DNA of 64,000 nucleotides. It comes from Roseomonas indoligenes (GTDB taxonomy: Bacteria > Pseudomonadota > Alphaproteobacteria > Acetobacterales > Acetobacteraceae). Where the stretch lies: positions 1 to 64,000 of the forward strand of contig NZ_JAGIZA010000016.1 of NCBI RefSeq assembly GCF_017813365.1, in the 5' to 3' direction. This document shows, in pieces, positions 45,001 through 54,854 of the stretch. The number at the start of each line of letters is the position of its first letter. Positions within the stretch are counted from its first letter, which is position 1. The position numbers and the translations under genes were made by a program. The notes under the pieces were generated by a model. The model searched no databases. It had not been told where the DNA came from and worked only from the letters and a program-made list of their open reading frames with translations.

Positions 45001-45834
45001 TCAGTTCGGGCCGTTGCCGCGGATGGCGAAAGTGGCGTTCGCCAGGCGCGTCATGCCGAACTTGTCGAAGAGACGGTCATAGGTGCCATCGGCCTTCAGC
45101 TCGTTCAGGGCCGTGGCGAAGGCCTGGGCCAGCGCCCTGTCGCGGAAGGCGTAGGTGATGTCGGTGCCGAAGAGGCTGCGGACGTGGATCTTCGCGATGC
45201 CGCGGCTCACCATCTCGTTCGCCGTCTCGTCGATGTTGATCGCGGCCTCCAGCTGGCCGGCGCGGAGCGCGGCCACCGTCTCGCTGGCGGTGGAGAAGGT
45301 GCGGAAGTTCACGGGCGGCAGGCCGCGCGCCACCATCTCGGCATTCGCCTCGCGCGACTTGCGCTCGTTGTAGGTGCCGGTCTCAACGCCCACGGTGCGG
45401 CCGGACAGGTCGTCGAACTTCGTGAGGCTGAGCCTGCTGTTCGGCAGGGTGTAGATGCTGATGGCCTGCTGGGCGTAGGGCACGAGGTAGAACATGTTGG
45501 ACCGCTCCTCGGTCCAGAACATGCCGGTGTTGATCGTGTCGAACCGGCCGGCGCGCAGGCCGGGGATCATCGGCGGGAAGTCCATGCGCATGAAGACCGG
45601 CTCGATGCAGATCTTCGCGGCGGCGGCGCGGGCGAGCTCCACGTTCAGGCCCTGCAGCTCGCCGCGGCTGTCCACGAACTGCTGCGGGGGCAGCGTGGGG
45701 TTGATGGACATGGTCCACTTGCCCGCTTCCACGAAGCTGCCGGCCGGCACGCGGGGCGTGCAGGTCTGGGCCGAGGCCGCCCCGCCGAGGAAGGCGGCGC
45801 CGGCGAGGCCGAGGAGGAGACGTCGCATGGTCAT
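45001..45834 (-). CDS. Polar amino-acid-type ABC substrate-binding protein
   Basis: This 277-aa periplasmic protein (SBP family 3) has signal peptide residues 1-22, with cleavage at ASAQ. NPTLPPQQFVDSRGELQGLN, RMDFPPMIPGLRAGRFDTIN, GMFWTEERSNMFYLVPYAQQ, VGVETGTYNERKSREANAEM and YAFRDRALAQAFATALNELK define it. It is a close paralogue of the protein at 52852-53712. It is followed by its permease, but no ATPase. A GGGAA ribosome site precedes ATG 45834. It lies just downstream of the LacI-headed operon, so it may serve the substrate of those enzymes. Confidence 0.92.
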   Translation of the reverse strand: MTMRRLLLGLAGAAFLGGAASAQTCTPRVPAGSFVEAGKWTMSINPTLPPQQFVDSRGELQGLNVELARAAAAKICIEPVFMRMDFPPMIPGLRAGRFDTINTGMFWTEERSNMFYLVPYAQQAISIYTLPNSRLSLTKFDDLSGRTVGVETGTYNERKSREANAEMVARGLPPVNFRTFSTASETVAALRAGQLEAAINIDETANEMVSRGIAKIHVRSLFGTDITYAFRDRALAQAFATALNELKADGTYDRLFDKFGMTRLANATFAIRGNGPN

Positions 45835-45942
45835 CGTACGGTTCCCGTTGCTGGATGTGCCCGACCGGGAGGCAGGAGAGAGGCGGTCACCTCAAAGCAG
45901 AGAAATTCAGTCGCAATAAGCGTGCCTTGTCCCGCACGCCGA

Positions 45943-46416
45943 TCAGGCGGCGGGCCGGGCGAGGATGAGGGAGGCGTGCTCGGCGTCGATCACCACCTCG
46001 CCGCGCGCGTTCACCAGCTCCAGGAACTCGGTGACCACGCCGCGGTCGGGGTTGCGGGAGGGGCGCTTTGCCGTGAAGCGCATGCGGAGGTGCAGCTCGT
46101 CCCCGGCGAGGACCGGGGCGCGGAAGCGCACCTTGTCCCAGCCGAGGGAGGCGATGGAGGTGCTTTCGTAGAGTCGCAGCTCGGTCTTCAGGCCTTCCAT
46201 CAGGGAAAGACCGAACAGCCCGTGCGCGATGACGGTGGGGAAGCCGCGGCTGCGGCAATAGGCCTCGTCCGTGTGCAGCGGGTGGTGGTCCCGCGTCAGC
46301 GCGGCGAACGCGCCGATCTGCTCGGCGGTCACGGTGTGCGTGCCGGTGCGCCACTCCTCTCCGGGCGTGATGTCCTCAAGGAAAAGGCTGGCGGGAGCGG
46401 GGGCGGAAGCGCTCAT
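45943..46416 (-). CDS. MaoC-family (R)-enoyl-CoA hydratase
   Basis: This 157-aa hotdog-fold hydratase keeps the catalytic dyad of R-specific enoyl-CoA hydratases: Asp43-x4-His48 in LTRDHHPLHTDEAYCRSRGF; PTVIAHGLFGLSLMEGL follows. It would hydrate an unsaturated acyl-CoA made by the dehydrogenase two genes upstream. It is the last gene of the LacI operon and overlaps the CoA-transferase by 4 bp (ATGA). Mesaconyl-CoA-type hydratases share this fold; the exact substrate is unknown. Confidence 0.87.
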   Translation of the reverse strand: MSASAPAPASLFLEDITPGEEWRTGTHTVTAEQIGAFAALTRDHHPLHTDEAYCRSRGFPTVIAHGLFGLSLMEGLKTELRLYESTSIASLGWDKVRFRAPVLAGDELHLRMRFTAKRPSRNPDRGVVTEFLELVNARGEVVIDAEHASLILARPAA

Positions 46417-48019
46417 GCGGCGTGCCTCGGGCGTGCAGCCTGCATCAGGAACTCGTCCCGCAGCGCCATGGGGCCGGGGCGGAACAGGCGCGCATCCATG
46501 GGCTTCACGGCGGGGCTGACCAGGGGCTGGAAGCCCATCTGGTCCAGCACGTCCTCCTGCATCCGCACGCCGGGTGCGACCTCGGTCAGCACCACGCCCT
46601 CCCGGGCGAGCTGGAAGACCGCGCGCTCGGTCACGAAGGTGACCTCCTGACCCTTCTCCCGCGCGAGATGACCACTGAAGCTGATCTGCTCCACGGCGGG
46701 CACGAACTTCTTCATCTGCCCTTCCTGGCGAATGCCGATGCCGCCATCGGCCAGGCCGATCTTCAGCCCGCCACCGGTCATCGTGCCGCTGAACACCAGG
46801 CGGCGCGTGTTCTGGGTGATGTCGATGAAGCCGCCCGATCCGGCGAAGCGGTTGCCGAACTTCGTGACGTTCACGTTGCCCTGCGGGTCCACCTCCGCGA
46901 AGGAGAGGAAGGCCGCGGAGAGGCCGCCGCCGTCGTAGAAGTCGAACTGGTAGCCCTGGTCGATGATGGCGCGCGGGTTCACCGCCGTGCCGAATTCCCG
47001 GGCATGGCCGGGAACGCCGCCGATCACGCCGGCCTCCACGGTCAGGGTGATCAGGTCCTCGATCCCCTCCTCCGCCGCCACGTTCGGAATCATGGCGGAA
47101 ACGCCGACGCCGAGATTCACCACGTCGCCCGGCCGCAGCTCCAGCGCGGCGCGGCGGGCCATCACGCGGCGCTCGCTCATCGGGTCCGGCAGGATGGAAG
47201 AGGTGGGGACGCGCGTCTCGCCGCTGCGGCTGGGGTCGTAGACCGTGCCGAAGGTCTGCATCTGCTCCGGCTCGACCACGATGTAGTCGATGAGGAAGCC
47301 GGGGATCTTCACCATGTGCGGGTTCAGGCTGCCGCGGCGGGCGAGGCGCTTCACCTGGCAGATCACCGTGCCGCCGGCATTGTGCACGGCCTGCGCGATG
47401 GAGAGGTCCTCCCGCGTCGTCGCCTCGTGCTCCATGGTGACGTAGCCGTCCTCATCCGCCGTGGTGCCGCGGATGAGGGCGACGCGCGGGGCGCCGGGGA
47501 CGCGGTAGAAGAGCCAGTCGCGGTCCAGCAGCCGGACGTGGTCCACCAGCTGCTCGGTGGTGCGCGCGTTCATGCGGCCGCCGCTCTCGGCCGTGCCCTG
47601 GCGCGGATCCATGTAGGTCTCGAGCCCGACATGGGTGAGGATGCCCGGCTGGCCGGAGGCCATGGCGCGGCAAAGCCCGGTCATCACGCCCTGGGGGAAG
47701 TTGTAGGCCTCGATGTGGTTGCCATCGATCAGCGCCATGAAGGGAACCTGCAGCCCGTAATGGCCGCCGATGACGCGGCGCACGAGGCCCTGGTGCCCGA
47801 AATGGCAGAGCCCGTGCTCGTGGATGGCGCCGATGCCCGTGACGTGGAACAGAGTGAGGTCGTGCGGCCCCTGCCCTGCTAGGAAGCGCCGCTCCACCGC
47901 CTCGATCAGCGCCTCCGGCGTGCCGGTGCCGCCATTGCCGCCGACGATGACGAAGTCGCCGTCCTTCACCAGGGCGGCGGCCTCCTCGGCCGAGATGTGG
48001 TGCGGGGCGGTCGCACCCA

Positions 48020-48020
<1 letters not shown>
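46413..48020 (-). CDS. Acyl-CoA:acetate/3-ketoacid CoA-transferase, class I (YdiF-like)
   Basis: This is a 535-aa class I CoA-transferase with alpha and beta halves fused. The catalytic glutamate is Glu329 in ITLTVEAGVIGGVPG. Other features are IVGGNGGTGTPEALIEAVER, the oxyanion-type VNLGVGVSAMIPNVAAEEGI and VTFVTERAVFQLAREGVVLT. It activates a free carboxylic acid to its CoA thioester using another acyl-CoA. Its ATG overlaps the stop of the acyl-CoA dehydrogenase gene, so it is translated with it. It differs in class from the CaiB-type enzyme of the second module. Confidence 0.93.
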
Positions 48021-49174
<1,154 letters not shown>

Positions 49175-49181
49175 CGGGTTC

Positions 49182-49562
49182 TCAGGCGGGTTCGGCGTCG
49201 GAGGAGAGAAGGCCGGCATGGGCCACCTCATCCCTGGCGCGGTCGAAGAAGTAGACGGCGAGGGTCTTGGCCGTGGTGCCGTAGAGGGTGGCCAGCGGCT
49301 CCGTCAGGGCCGCCGCCGCCTTGCGGCGCTCCGGGATGCCGCGGCGATAGGCGTGCACCTTCACGAAGATGCGCTGCTCCTCCGGCAGGGCGCCCATCGT
49401 GCCGGCATGGGCATAGGCGCCGGGCGCGATGTCCAGGAAGTAGATCGTCACCGTCTCCGGGCCGACGGAGAAGGCATCGCAGAGGCCGTCCGTGACGGCG
49501 GTGGCCACCTTCTGGCGCCCCTCCGCGAGGATGGGCGGGGCGAGGATCTCGACATAGGGCAT
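49182..49562 (-). CDS. Tandem tautomerase-superfamily protein
   Basis: This is a 126-aa protein of the 4-oxalocrotonate tautomerase/MIF superfamily. Pro2 (MPYVEILAPPILAEGRQKVA) becomes the catalytic N-terminal proline after Met removal. The chain is two beta-alpha-beta repeats: the first ends TIYFLDIAPGAYAHAG, the second AVYFFDRARDEVAHAG. The second unit has no N-terminal proline. It would catalyse keto-enol shifts or related chemistry. Its ATG overlaps the lacI stop (1 bp) and it ends 7 bp before the dehydrogenase start, so it belongs to the LacI operon. Confidence 0.82.
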   Translation of the reverse strand: MPYVEILAPPILAEGRQKVATAVTDGLCDAFSVGPETVTIYFLDIAPGAYAHAGTMGALPEEQRIFVKVHAYRRGIPERRKAAAALTEPLATLYGTTAKTLAVYFFDRARDEVAHAGLLSSDAEPA

Positions 49563-50587
49563 CAGGGGGCCACCGGACGGCAGGATTGGCGTTGGATCAG
49601 CCGCGCGCCGATGCGGTACTCGCGGGCGGTCGCGGCGGGCGGTGCGGCGCCGGGGCGGAGGCGCTGCAGCAGGCGGTCGGCGGCCAGCTCGGCCATGGCG
49701 TTGGCGCCGCTGTCCACCACGCTGATGGCGGGGCGCTGCCAGGCGAAGCCCGGCACGTCCTCGTAGCAGAGGAGGGAGATGTCGTCGGGCACGACGATGT
49801 TGCGCTCCGCCAGGCCGCGCAGCACGCCGAGCGAGGATTCGTGGTTGGCGGCAAACAGCGCGCTGGGCCGGTCATCCCTGTCCAGCAACTGCCGGCAGCC
49901 CGCCAGCCCCGTCTCCGGCTCGTAGCGCCCGGCATGGACGAGGGAGGCGTCGAAGGGGATTCCCGCTTCCTCCAGCGCACGGCGGTAACCTGAAAGGCGC
50001 TCCCGGCCGGAGGTGGTCTCCTGCCGGCCGACGATGAGCCCGATGCGGCGATGGCCGAGTTCCAGCAGGTGCCGCGTGCCGGCAAAGGCACCCTCCGGAT
50101 CGGCGGCGAGGACGGTCTCCAGCTCCACCGTCTCGTCACGGCGGACGACGCAGGTGACGGGCGTTCCATTCGCTTCCAGGACTGCGAGCAGCGCGCCGTT
50201 GCGCCCGGTGGGGCAGATGATGAGCCCGTCCACGCGCTGGTCGGTCAGAGTCTCGATCGTCACCGCCTCCTGCTCCGGGTCATCGGCGGTGATGCAGAGA
50301 AGGGCCTGGTAGCCCTCCGCCCGGAGGCGGCGCTGCACCACCTCCGCCAGCACGCGGAAGGAGGCGTTGGTGAGGTTGTGCACGACGAGGCCGACGAGGC
50401 GCGTGGTGCGCGTCTTCAGCCCGCGGGCGAGGGTGTTGGGGCGATAGCCCAGTTCCGTCGCGATGCGCTGGAGACGCGCCTCCGTGCTCTTGCTCGTCAG
50501 CCCGCCGCCGGCGAGCGCGCGCGAGGCCGTGCTGACCGACACCTTGGCGGCCCGCGCGACGTCCCGAAGCGTCACCTGCGTCTGCAT
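49562..50587 (-). CDS. LacI-family transcriptional regulator
   Basis: This is a 341-aa LacI/GalR repressor. The N-terminal helix-turn-helix and hinge are VTLRDVARAAKVSVSTASRA and LGYRPNTLARGLKTRTTRLV. The periplasmic-binding-protein-like sensor domain has GLVVHNLTNASFRVLAEVVQ and the C-terminal VDSGANAMAELAADRLLQRL. Start ATG 50587. It lies first in the five-gene operon and 142 bp from the divergent dapA-like genes, and two identical operators lie between. It therefore probably represses both directions, including itself, until an acid or sugar-acid inducer binds. Confidence 0.92.
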   Translation of the reverse strand: MQTQVTLRDVARAAKVSVSTASRALAGGGLTSKSTEARLQRIATELGYRPNTLARGLKTRTTRLVGLVVHNLTNASFRVLAEVVQRRLRAEGYQALLCITADDPEQEAVTIETLTDQRVDGLIICPTGRNGALLAVLEANGTPVTCVVRRDETVELETVLAADPEGAFAGTRHLLELGHRRIGLIVGRQETTSGRERLSGYRRALEEAGIPFDASLVHAGRYEPETGLAGCRQLLDRDDRPSALFAANHESSLGVLRGLAERNIVVPDDISLLCYEDVPGFAWQRPAISVVDSGANAMAELAADRLLQRLRPGAAPPAATAREYRIGARLIQRQSCRPVAP

Positions 50588-50600
50588 GGCGCGACCTTGC

Positions 50601-50618
50601 TCCGCAAACGTTTGCGGA
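50601..50618. promoter_or_regulatory. LacI-type operator 1
   Basis: TCCGCAAACGTTTGCGGA is a perfect 18-bp palindrome with the central CG typical of LacI/GalR operators. It lies 14 bp upstream of the lacI start codon, where a bound repressor would block the leftward operon. Confidence 0.85.
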
Positions 50619-50657
50619 AGCAAGCACGATTTCTGGGCACCTCGGCGAAAACTTCCT

Positions 50658-50687
50658 TTGACGACACCCTACCTGATCCGTTTTAGT
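50658..50687 (+). promoter_or_regulatory. Probable sigma-70 promoter of the dapA-like pair
   Basis: TTGACG (50658-50663) and TTTTAG (50681-50686) are separated by 17 bp, a good match to -35 and -10 boxes. Operator 2 begins 5 bp after the -10 box and so covers the transcription start. Read by eye; no start-site data. Confidence 0.55.
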
Positions 50688-50691
50688 GCAT

Positions 50692-50707
50692 CCGCAAACG
50701 TTTGCGG
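50692..50707. promoter_or_regulatory. LacI-type operator 2
   Basis: CCGCAAACGTTTGCGG, identical to the core of operator 1, with its centre 90 bp away. That spacing would allow a DNA loop by one tetramer or independent binding by two dimers. It overlaps the predicted start of the rightward transcript. Confidence 0.85.
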
Positions 50708-50729
50708 CACTTGCGAAGGGACGACCCCC

Positions 50730-51677
50730 TTGGACCTGACCGGCATCGGCGGCATCTGGCCTGCCTCGCTCACCCCTTTCGACCGGGACGGCGCCATCGA
50801 CGAGGCGGCGCTGCGCGCCCATCTGCGGCAGCTTGCCGGCACGCCGGGCGTGCGCGCGCTGGTGGTGAACGGGCATGCCGGCGAGACGGGTTCGCTCGAC
50901 CGGTCCGAGCGCAAGCGCGTGGTGCAGATCGCGCATGAGGTGGCGGGTGAGGCGACGGGCGTGGTAGCCGGCATCGTGACGGAGGACCCGCGCGCCGCCT
51001 GCGACCTGGCGCGCGACGCGAGGGAGGCCGGGGCGGACGCGATCCTCCTCTTCCCGCCCCTGCTCTTCGCCGGCGGCGCGGAGGTGCGGCCGGACATGGT
51101 GCTGCGCTTCTTCCACGCCGTGGCCGAGGCGGCGGCGCTGCCGATCATCGTCTTCCAGCTCTCCCGCCCCGCCGGACTCGGCTACGCACCGGATCTGCTG
51201 GCGCGGCTGCTGCGCGAGGTGCCCTCCATCATCGCGGTGAAGGAGGGCAGCGACGTCGTCTCCTCCTACGAGGACAACCTGCTGGTGCTCGCCGGTTGCG
51301 GCCGCAAGGTGAGCATGCTGACGAGCAACAACTCCTGGCTGCTCGCCTCCCTCGCGCTCGGCGGGGACGGCATCCTCTCCGGCATCGGCAGCGTGGCCTC
51401 GGGCATCCTTGCCGAGATGCATGAGGCTATCGCGCGCGGCGACCTCGCGGCGGCCCGGCGCGCGAATGGCCGCCTGCGCCCCCTGGTGCGCGTGTTCTAT
51501 CGCCGCCCGGCGCTGGACATGCACAACCGCATGAAGACGGCCCTGAACCTGATGGGGCTGATGCCCAACCCGGCGCCCCGCGCGCCGCTGCTGCCGATCG
51601 AGGCCGGGGAACGGGAGGAGATCCGGCGCGCGCTGGTCGCCGCCGGCCTTCTTCCCGCCGCCGAGATGGCCGCCTGA
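50730..51677 (+). CDS. DapA-family lyase/aldolase, GHAGE subclass (module 1)
   Basis: This is a 315-aa protein of the dihydrodipicolinate synthase/N-acetylneuraminate lyase superfamily. The Schiff-base lysine is Lys171 (IIAVKEGSDVV). Two canonical features are altered: the GxTGE substrate loop is VNGHAGETG (residues 47-54), and the catalytic tyrosine is absent, VFQLSRP standing where VYNxP is expected. Start TTG 50730 with AAGGG nine bases upstream. It is first of two aldolase genes directly under operator 2. A close relative is at 55148-56071. The substrate is unknown. Confidence 0.85.
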   Translation: MDLTGIGGIWPASLTPFDRDGAIDEAALRAHLRQLAGTPGVRALVVNGHAGETGSLDRSERKRVVQIAHEVAGEATGVVAGIVTEDPRAACDLARDAREAGADAILLFPPLLFAGGAEVRPDMVLRFFHAVAEAAALPIIVFQLSRPAGLGYAPDLLARLLREVPSIIAVKEGSDVVSSYEDNLLVLAGCGRKVSMLTSNNSWLLASLALGGDGILSGIGSVASGILAEMHEAIARGDLAAARRANGRLRPLVRVFYRRPALDMHNRMKTALNLMGLMPNPAPRAPLLPIEAGEREEIRRALVAAGLLPAAEMAA

Positions 51678-51688
51678 GGACAGACGTG

Positions 51689-52582
51689 ATGAAGACCTTC
51701 CGCGGCACCTATACCGTGATGATCACCCCCTTCGACGAGCGGGGCGAACTGGACCTGCCGGCGCTGCGCCGTTTCGTGGACTGGCAGATCGAGCAGGGCA
51801 TCCACGGCCTGATCCCGCTGGGCTCCACCGGCGAGTTCCTCTCCCTCTCCGACGAGGAGCACGTGGCGGTGGCGGAGACGGTGATCCGCCAGGCCGCCGG
51901 CCGCGTGCCCGTGCTGGTGGGCACCGGGGCGGAGGACACGCGCGAATCCGTGCGCCTCAGCCGCCGCGCGGAAGCCCTGGGTGCGGACGGCGTGATGATC
52001 ATCCCGCCCTTCTACTCCACGCCGACCGATGACGAGCTGGTCCACCACTACAAGACGATCGGCGACGCCATCGGCATCCCGGTCATGGTCTACAATAACC
52101 CGGCAACGGCGAATGTGGACCTTAAGCCGCAGCTCGTCGCGCGGATCGCCGAGATCCCGAACTGCCTCTACATCAAGGAGTCGACGCTGGAGGTGACGCG
52201 GGTGCGCGACATCATCCGGCTCTGCGGCGACAGGATGACGGTGTTCGGCGGCATCCTCGGCTTCGAATCCTTCGTGGAAGGGGCGCAGGGCTGGGTGGCC
52301 GTCGCCTCCAACATCGCGCCCGGCCCGCTGGCCCGCCTCTTCGAGCTGGTGGCCGACGAGGAGAAGATCCGCGAGGCGCGCGACCTCTACCTGCGCTACC
52401 TGCCGCTGATCGAGTTTGTGGGCGGTCAGTACTACGTGGGCGGCAGCAAGGCGCTGCTGCGGCACATGGGCTTCCCCGTGGGCAACCCGCGCCCGCCGCG
52501 CCTGCCCCTTCCGGCGGATCGTGACGCCATGGCGCGGGACATCGTGCGGATGCTGGACCTGGGCTTCCGCCAGGCCGCCTGA
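51689..52582 (+). CDS. DapA-family lyase/aldolase, classical active site
   Basis: This 297-aa DapA-superfamily member has intact catalytic residues: the GSTGE loop (LIPLGSTGEFLSLS, residues 42-55), Tyr135 (VMVYNNPATA) and Schiff-base Lys163 (LYIKESTLEVTR). It could be a true lyase of a 2-keto acid, releasing pyruvate, or a decarboxylating dehydratase such as those of sugar-acid pathways. Lysine-pathway DapA is also possible but unlikely in this LacI-controlled setting. ATG 51689 has GAGGA upstream; GTG 51686 is an alternative. It is 11 bp after the first aldolase gene. Confidence 0.88.
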   Translation: MKTFRGTYTVMITPFDERGELDLPALRRFVDWQIEQGIHGLIPLGSTGEFLSLSDEEHVAVAETVIRQAAGRVPVLVGTGAEDTRESVRLSRRAEALGADGVMIIPPFYSTPTDDELVHHYKTIGDAIGIPVMVYNNPATANVDLKPQLVARIAEIPNCLYIKESTLEVTRVRDIIRLCGDRMTVFGGILGFESFVEGAQGWVAVASNIAPGPLARLFELVADEEKIREARDLYLRYLPLIEFVGGQYYVGGSKALLRHMGFPVGNPRPPRLPLPADRDAMARDIVRMLDLGFRQAA

Positions 52583-52851
52583 CGCTCGCGCTTGGCCCCA
52601 GGGAGGCTCTGCCTCCCTGAGACCCTCCGCCAGGAGGCTGAGCCTCCTGGACCTGCATCGGGCTGCCGCGGATGCGATAACCGGTGGGATCTTCGAACCC
52701 GTGGCAGCTCAGCTGGCCGTGTCAGTCGCCTGAGGTCATCGACCTCAGGCGGGCTGCAGGCGAGCATCCCGCGGCAGCCCAAGAGAAAAAGATGATGGGG
52801 GTTCTAGGGGGAAGAATTCCTTCTTCCCCCTGGGGGCCGCCCGAACCACGC
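52583..52851. repeat. Intergenic mosaic repeat copy 8 (complete, forward orientation)
   Basis: This lies between convergent genes. In order: hairpin 1 AGGGAGGCTCTGCCTCCCT (52600-52618); hairpin 2 52630-52650 (CCAGGAGGC...GCCTCCTGG); ACCTGCATCGGGCTGCCGCG and GATGCGAT; module A 52729-52749 (CCTGAGGT...ACCTCAGG); GAGCATCCCGCGGCAGCCC; AGAAAAAGATGATGG; C hairpin 52804-52833 (CTAGGGGGAAGAA...TTCTTCCCCCTGG), which ends 19 bp from the stop of the next gene. The order is the exact mirror of copy 7. Confidence 0.85.
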
Positions 52852-53712
52852 TCAGCCCGGCCCGGGCCCACGGATCGCGAAGGGCTGATCCGCCGGTTGC
52901 GGCGTCAGGCCGTAGCGCTCGAACAGGGCGCCGTAGCTGCCGTCCTTGCGCATGGATTCCAGCGCGGCGGCCACGGCCTCCGCCACCGGGCGCTGGCGGA
53001 AGGCCATGGCGCTGGGCGCGCCGCCCAGGCGGAACAGCACGGTGCGGATCATGCCGCGCTTCGTCATGTCCACGGCCATGTAGTCCAGCAGCGCGGCGGC
53101 GTCGCCCTGGCCGGCGCGCAGGGCCGACATCGCCTCCGTCGCCGTGGTGAAGCCGCGGATGGTGATCGGGGCCTTGCCGCGCTTCACCAGGTCCTCGCTG
53201 ACGGAGCGGAGCCAGCGCTCCTGGTAGGTGTTCACCTCGATCACCACGGCCTTGCCGGAGAGGTCGTCGGGACTGTTCACCTGCAGGCTGCTGTTCGCCG
53301 GCAGACCGACGCTGATCGCCTGCAGCGCATAGGGCACCATGTAGGCTACGCGGGAGCGCTCCTCGGTCCAGAACATCGCGGTGTGGATGCCGTCGAACCG
53401 GCCGGCCTGCAGCGCCGGGATCATGGACGGGAAGTCCATGCGGATGAACTGCAGCTCCAGGCAGAGGCGCTTGGCGATCTCCTGGCCCAGTTCGATGTTG
53501 ATGCCCTGCAGCTCCCCGCGGCTGTCCACGAACTGTTGCGGCGGCAGGGTGGGATTGATGGCCAGCTGCAGCTTGCCCGCCGTGACGAGCTGGCTCGGCT
53601 GGATCTGCGCGACCGGCGTGCAGGCCTGGGCCTGGGCCTCACCGGCGGCGAAGGGCAGCAAGGGGGCGGCGAGGAGGGCGAGCGCGAGCTTCAGTCGCGT
53701 GCGGTGTCGCAT
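52852..53712 (-). CDS. Polar amino-acid-type ABC substrate-binding protein (orphan paralogue)
   Basis: This 286-aa exported binding protein has a signal peptide at about residues 1-28 (ending AQAQA). It shares long near-identical stretches with the protein at 45001-45834: INPTLPPQQFVDSRGELQG, RMDFPSMIPALQAGRFDGIH and MFWTEERSRVAYMVPYALQA. Start ATG 53712. No permease or ATPase is next to it. It lies downstream of the LysR gene and module 2, mirroring the other binding protein's place beside module 1. Confidence 0.9.
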   Translation of the reverse strand: MRHRTRLKLALALLAAPLLPFAAGEAQAQACTPVAQIQPSQLVTAGKLQLAINPTLPPQQFVDSRGELQGINIELGQEIAKRLCLELQFIRMDFPSMIPALQAGRFDGIHTAMFWTEERSRVAYMVPYALQAISVGLPANSSLQVNSPDDLSGKAVVIEVNTYQERWLRSVSEDLVKRGKAPITIRGFTTATEAMSALRAGQGDAAALLDYMAVDMTKRGMIRTVLFRLGGAPSAMAFRQRPVAEAVAAALESMRKDGSYGALFERYGLTPQPADQPFAIRGPGPG

Positions 53713-53896
53713 CGTCGGGTCTCCGGTTCGTCGCGCCGTGACAGGGGATGCGTCACGCCGCCGCGTGGGCCTGATGCAAGTCTGGGCCCAGCCCATCGCG
53801 CGCCGAAGACTTTTCGTTATCAGAACACGGGGCGGGGGTAAGTGCGTGGTGAATAGGGCGGGGCCTTGCCTCTCCTTTTGGCCCCGCGGGTGCGCC

Positions 53897-54802
53897 CTAG
53901 GCCGGCACTTCCGGAAAGGCCTCCCGCACCACCTCCCCAGCGTGCCGCAGGAACGACTGCACGAGGCGGGAGGGCGGCTTGTCCCGCGCCAGGGCGGCGT
54001 GGACGGTAATGGGGACCGCCGGGCGGAAGGGGCGGATGGCAATGCGGTCCGCGGCGCCGGCCGCGGCGGTCAGCGGGTCCACCACCGTGGCGCCGATGCC
54101 CTGCTCCACCAGGCTGACGCCGGTGTTCATGAAGCGCACCTCGATGGAGGGCGTGAAAGGCTGCTTGGCGCGGCGAAAAGCGTCCGCGACGAGGTTGTGG
54201 ACGCGGCTGCCGGCAGGCGCGGCGATGAGGGTGATATCCTGCAGATCCTGAGGGGTGACGAAAGGCAGGGCCGTGAGGGGGCTTTCCCCCGGCAGGACGC
54301 AGGCCATGTCGAATTCCCGCAGCGGGCGGGTCTCGATGCCCGGGCGGGGGTCGGGCTCCATGACGAGGCCGAGATGGGTGATGCCGGCCTCCAGCGCGTC
54401 CAGCATCTCGATCATCGGCCGCGTCTCGATGGAGATGGCGACCCCGGGATGGTGCGGGACGAAGCGGCGGAGGATGGCGGGGACGAGGGATTCCGAGAGT
54501 TCCGCCGTAGTGGTCAGGCGCAGGCGGCCGATGCGGCTGGTCCGCAGGTCGCCCGCCTTCTGGCGTATGCCCTGGAACATGAGGAAGAGAGGTTCGGAAT
54601 CGAGAAAGAGGCTGGTGGCCTCCTCCGTGGGGATCAGCCGGTTGTTCACCCGGTGGAACAGGCGGAAACCCAGGTGGGATTCCATGTTCTTGATGGCGTT
54701 GGAGACGGAGGGCTGGGACATGCCGATCTCCCGCGCCGCGCCCACGGTCGTGCGCAGCCGCATGACGGCGCGCAGGATCTCGAGCTGGCGGAGATTCAGC
54801 AT
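53897..54802 (-). CDS. LysR-family transcriptional regulator
   Basis: This 301-aa regulator carries the N-terminal winged helix-turn-helix MLNLRQLEILRAVMRLRTTV, AAREIGMSQPSVSNAIKNME and LGFRLFHRVNNRLIPTEEA. Its sensor domain includes LRLTTTAELSESLVPAILRR and FMNTGVSLVEQGIGATVVDP. It follows the catabolic module 2 genes on the same strand, 52 bp after the small protein gene, so it may be co-transcribed with them and regulate them and the binding protein gene 184 bp downstream. Confidence 0.92.
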   Translation of the reverse strand: MLNLRQLEILRAVMRLRTTVGAAREIGMSQPSVSNAIKNMESHLGFRLFHRVNNRLIPTEEATSLFLDSEPLFLMFQGIRQKAGDLRTSRIGRLRLTTTAELSESLVPAILRRFVPHHPGVAISIETRPMIEMLDALEAGITHLGLVMEPDPRPGIETRPLREFDMACVLPGESPLTALPFVTPQDLQDITLIAAPAGSRVHNLVADAFRRAKQPFTPSIEVRFMNTGVSLVEQGIGATVVDPLTAAAGAADRIAIRPFRPAVPITVHAALARDKPPSRLVQSFLRHAGEVVREAFPEVPA

Positions 54803-54854
54803 GGCGCATCCCCCGGGGCGAACCGGGGGATGGTAGCAGGAAAAGGGCCGGTTT

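Noticed and set aside
51689-52582. Lysine-biosynthesis dapA
   Set aside because: Active-site residues would allow it, but the LacI-operator setting and the tandem paralogue make a catabolic lyase more likely.
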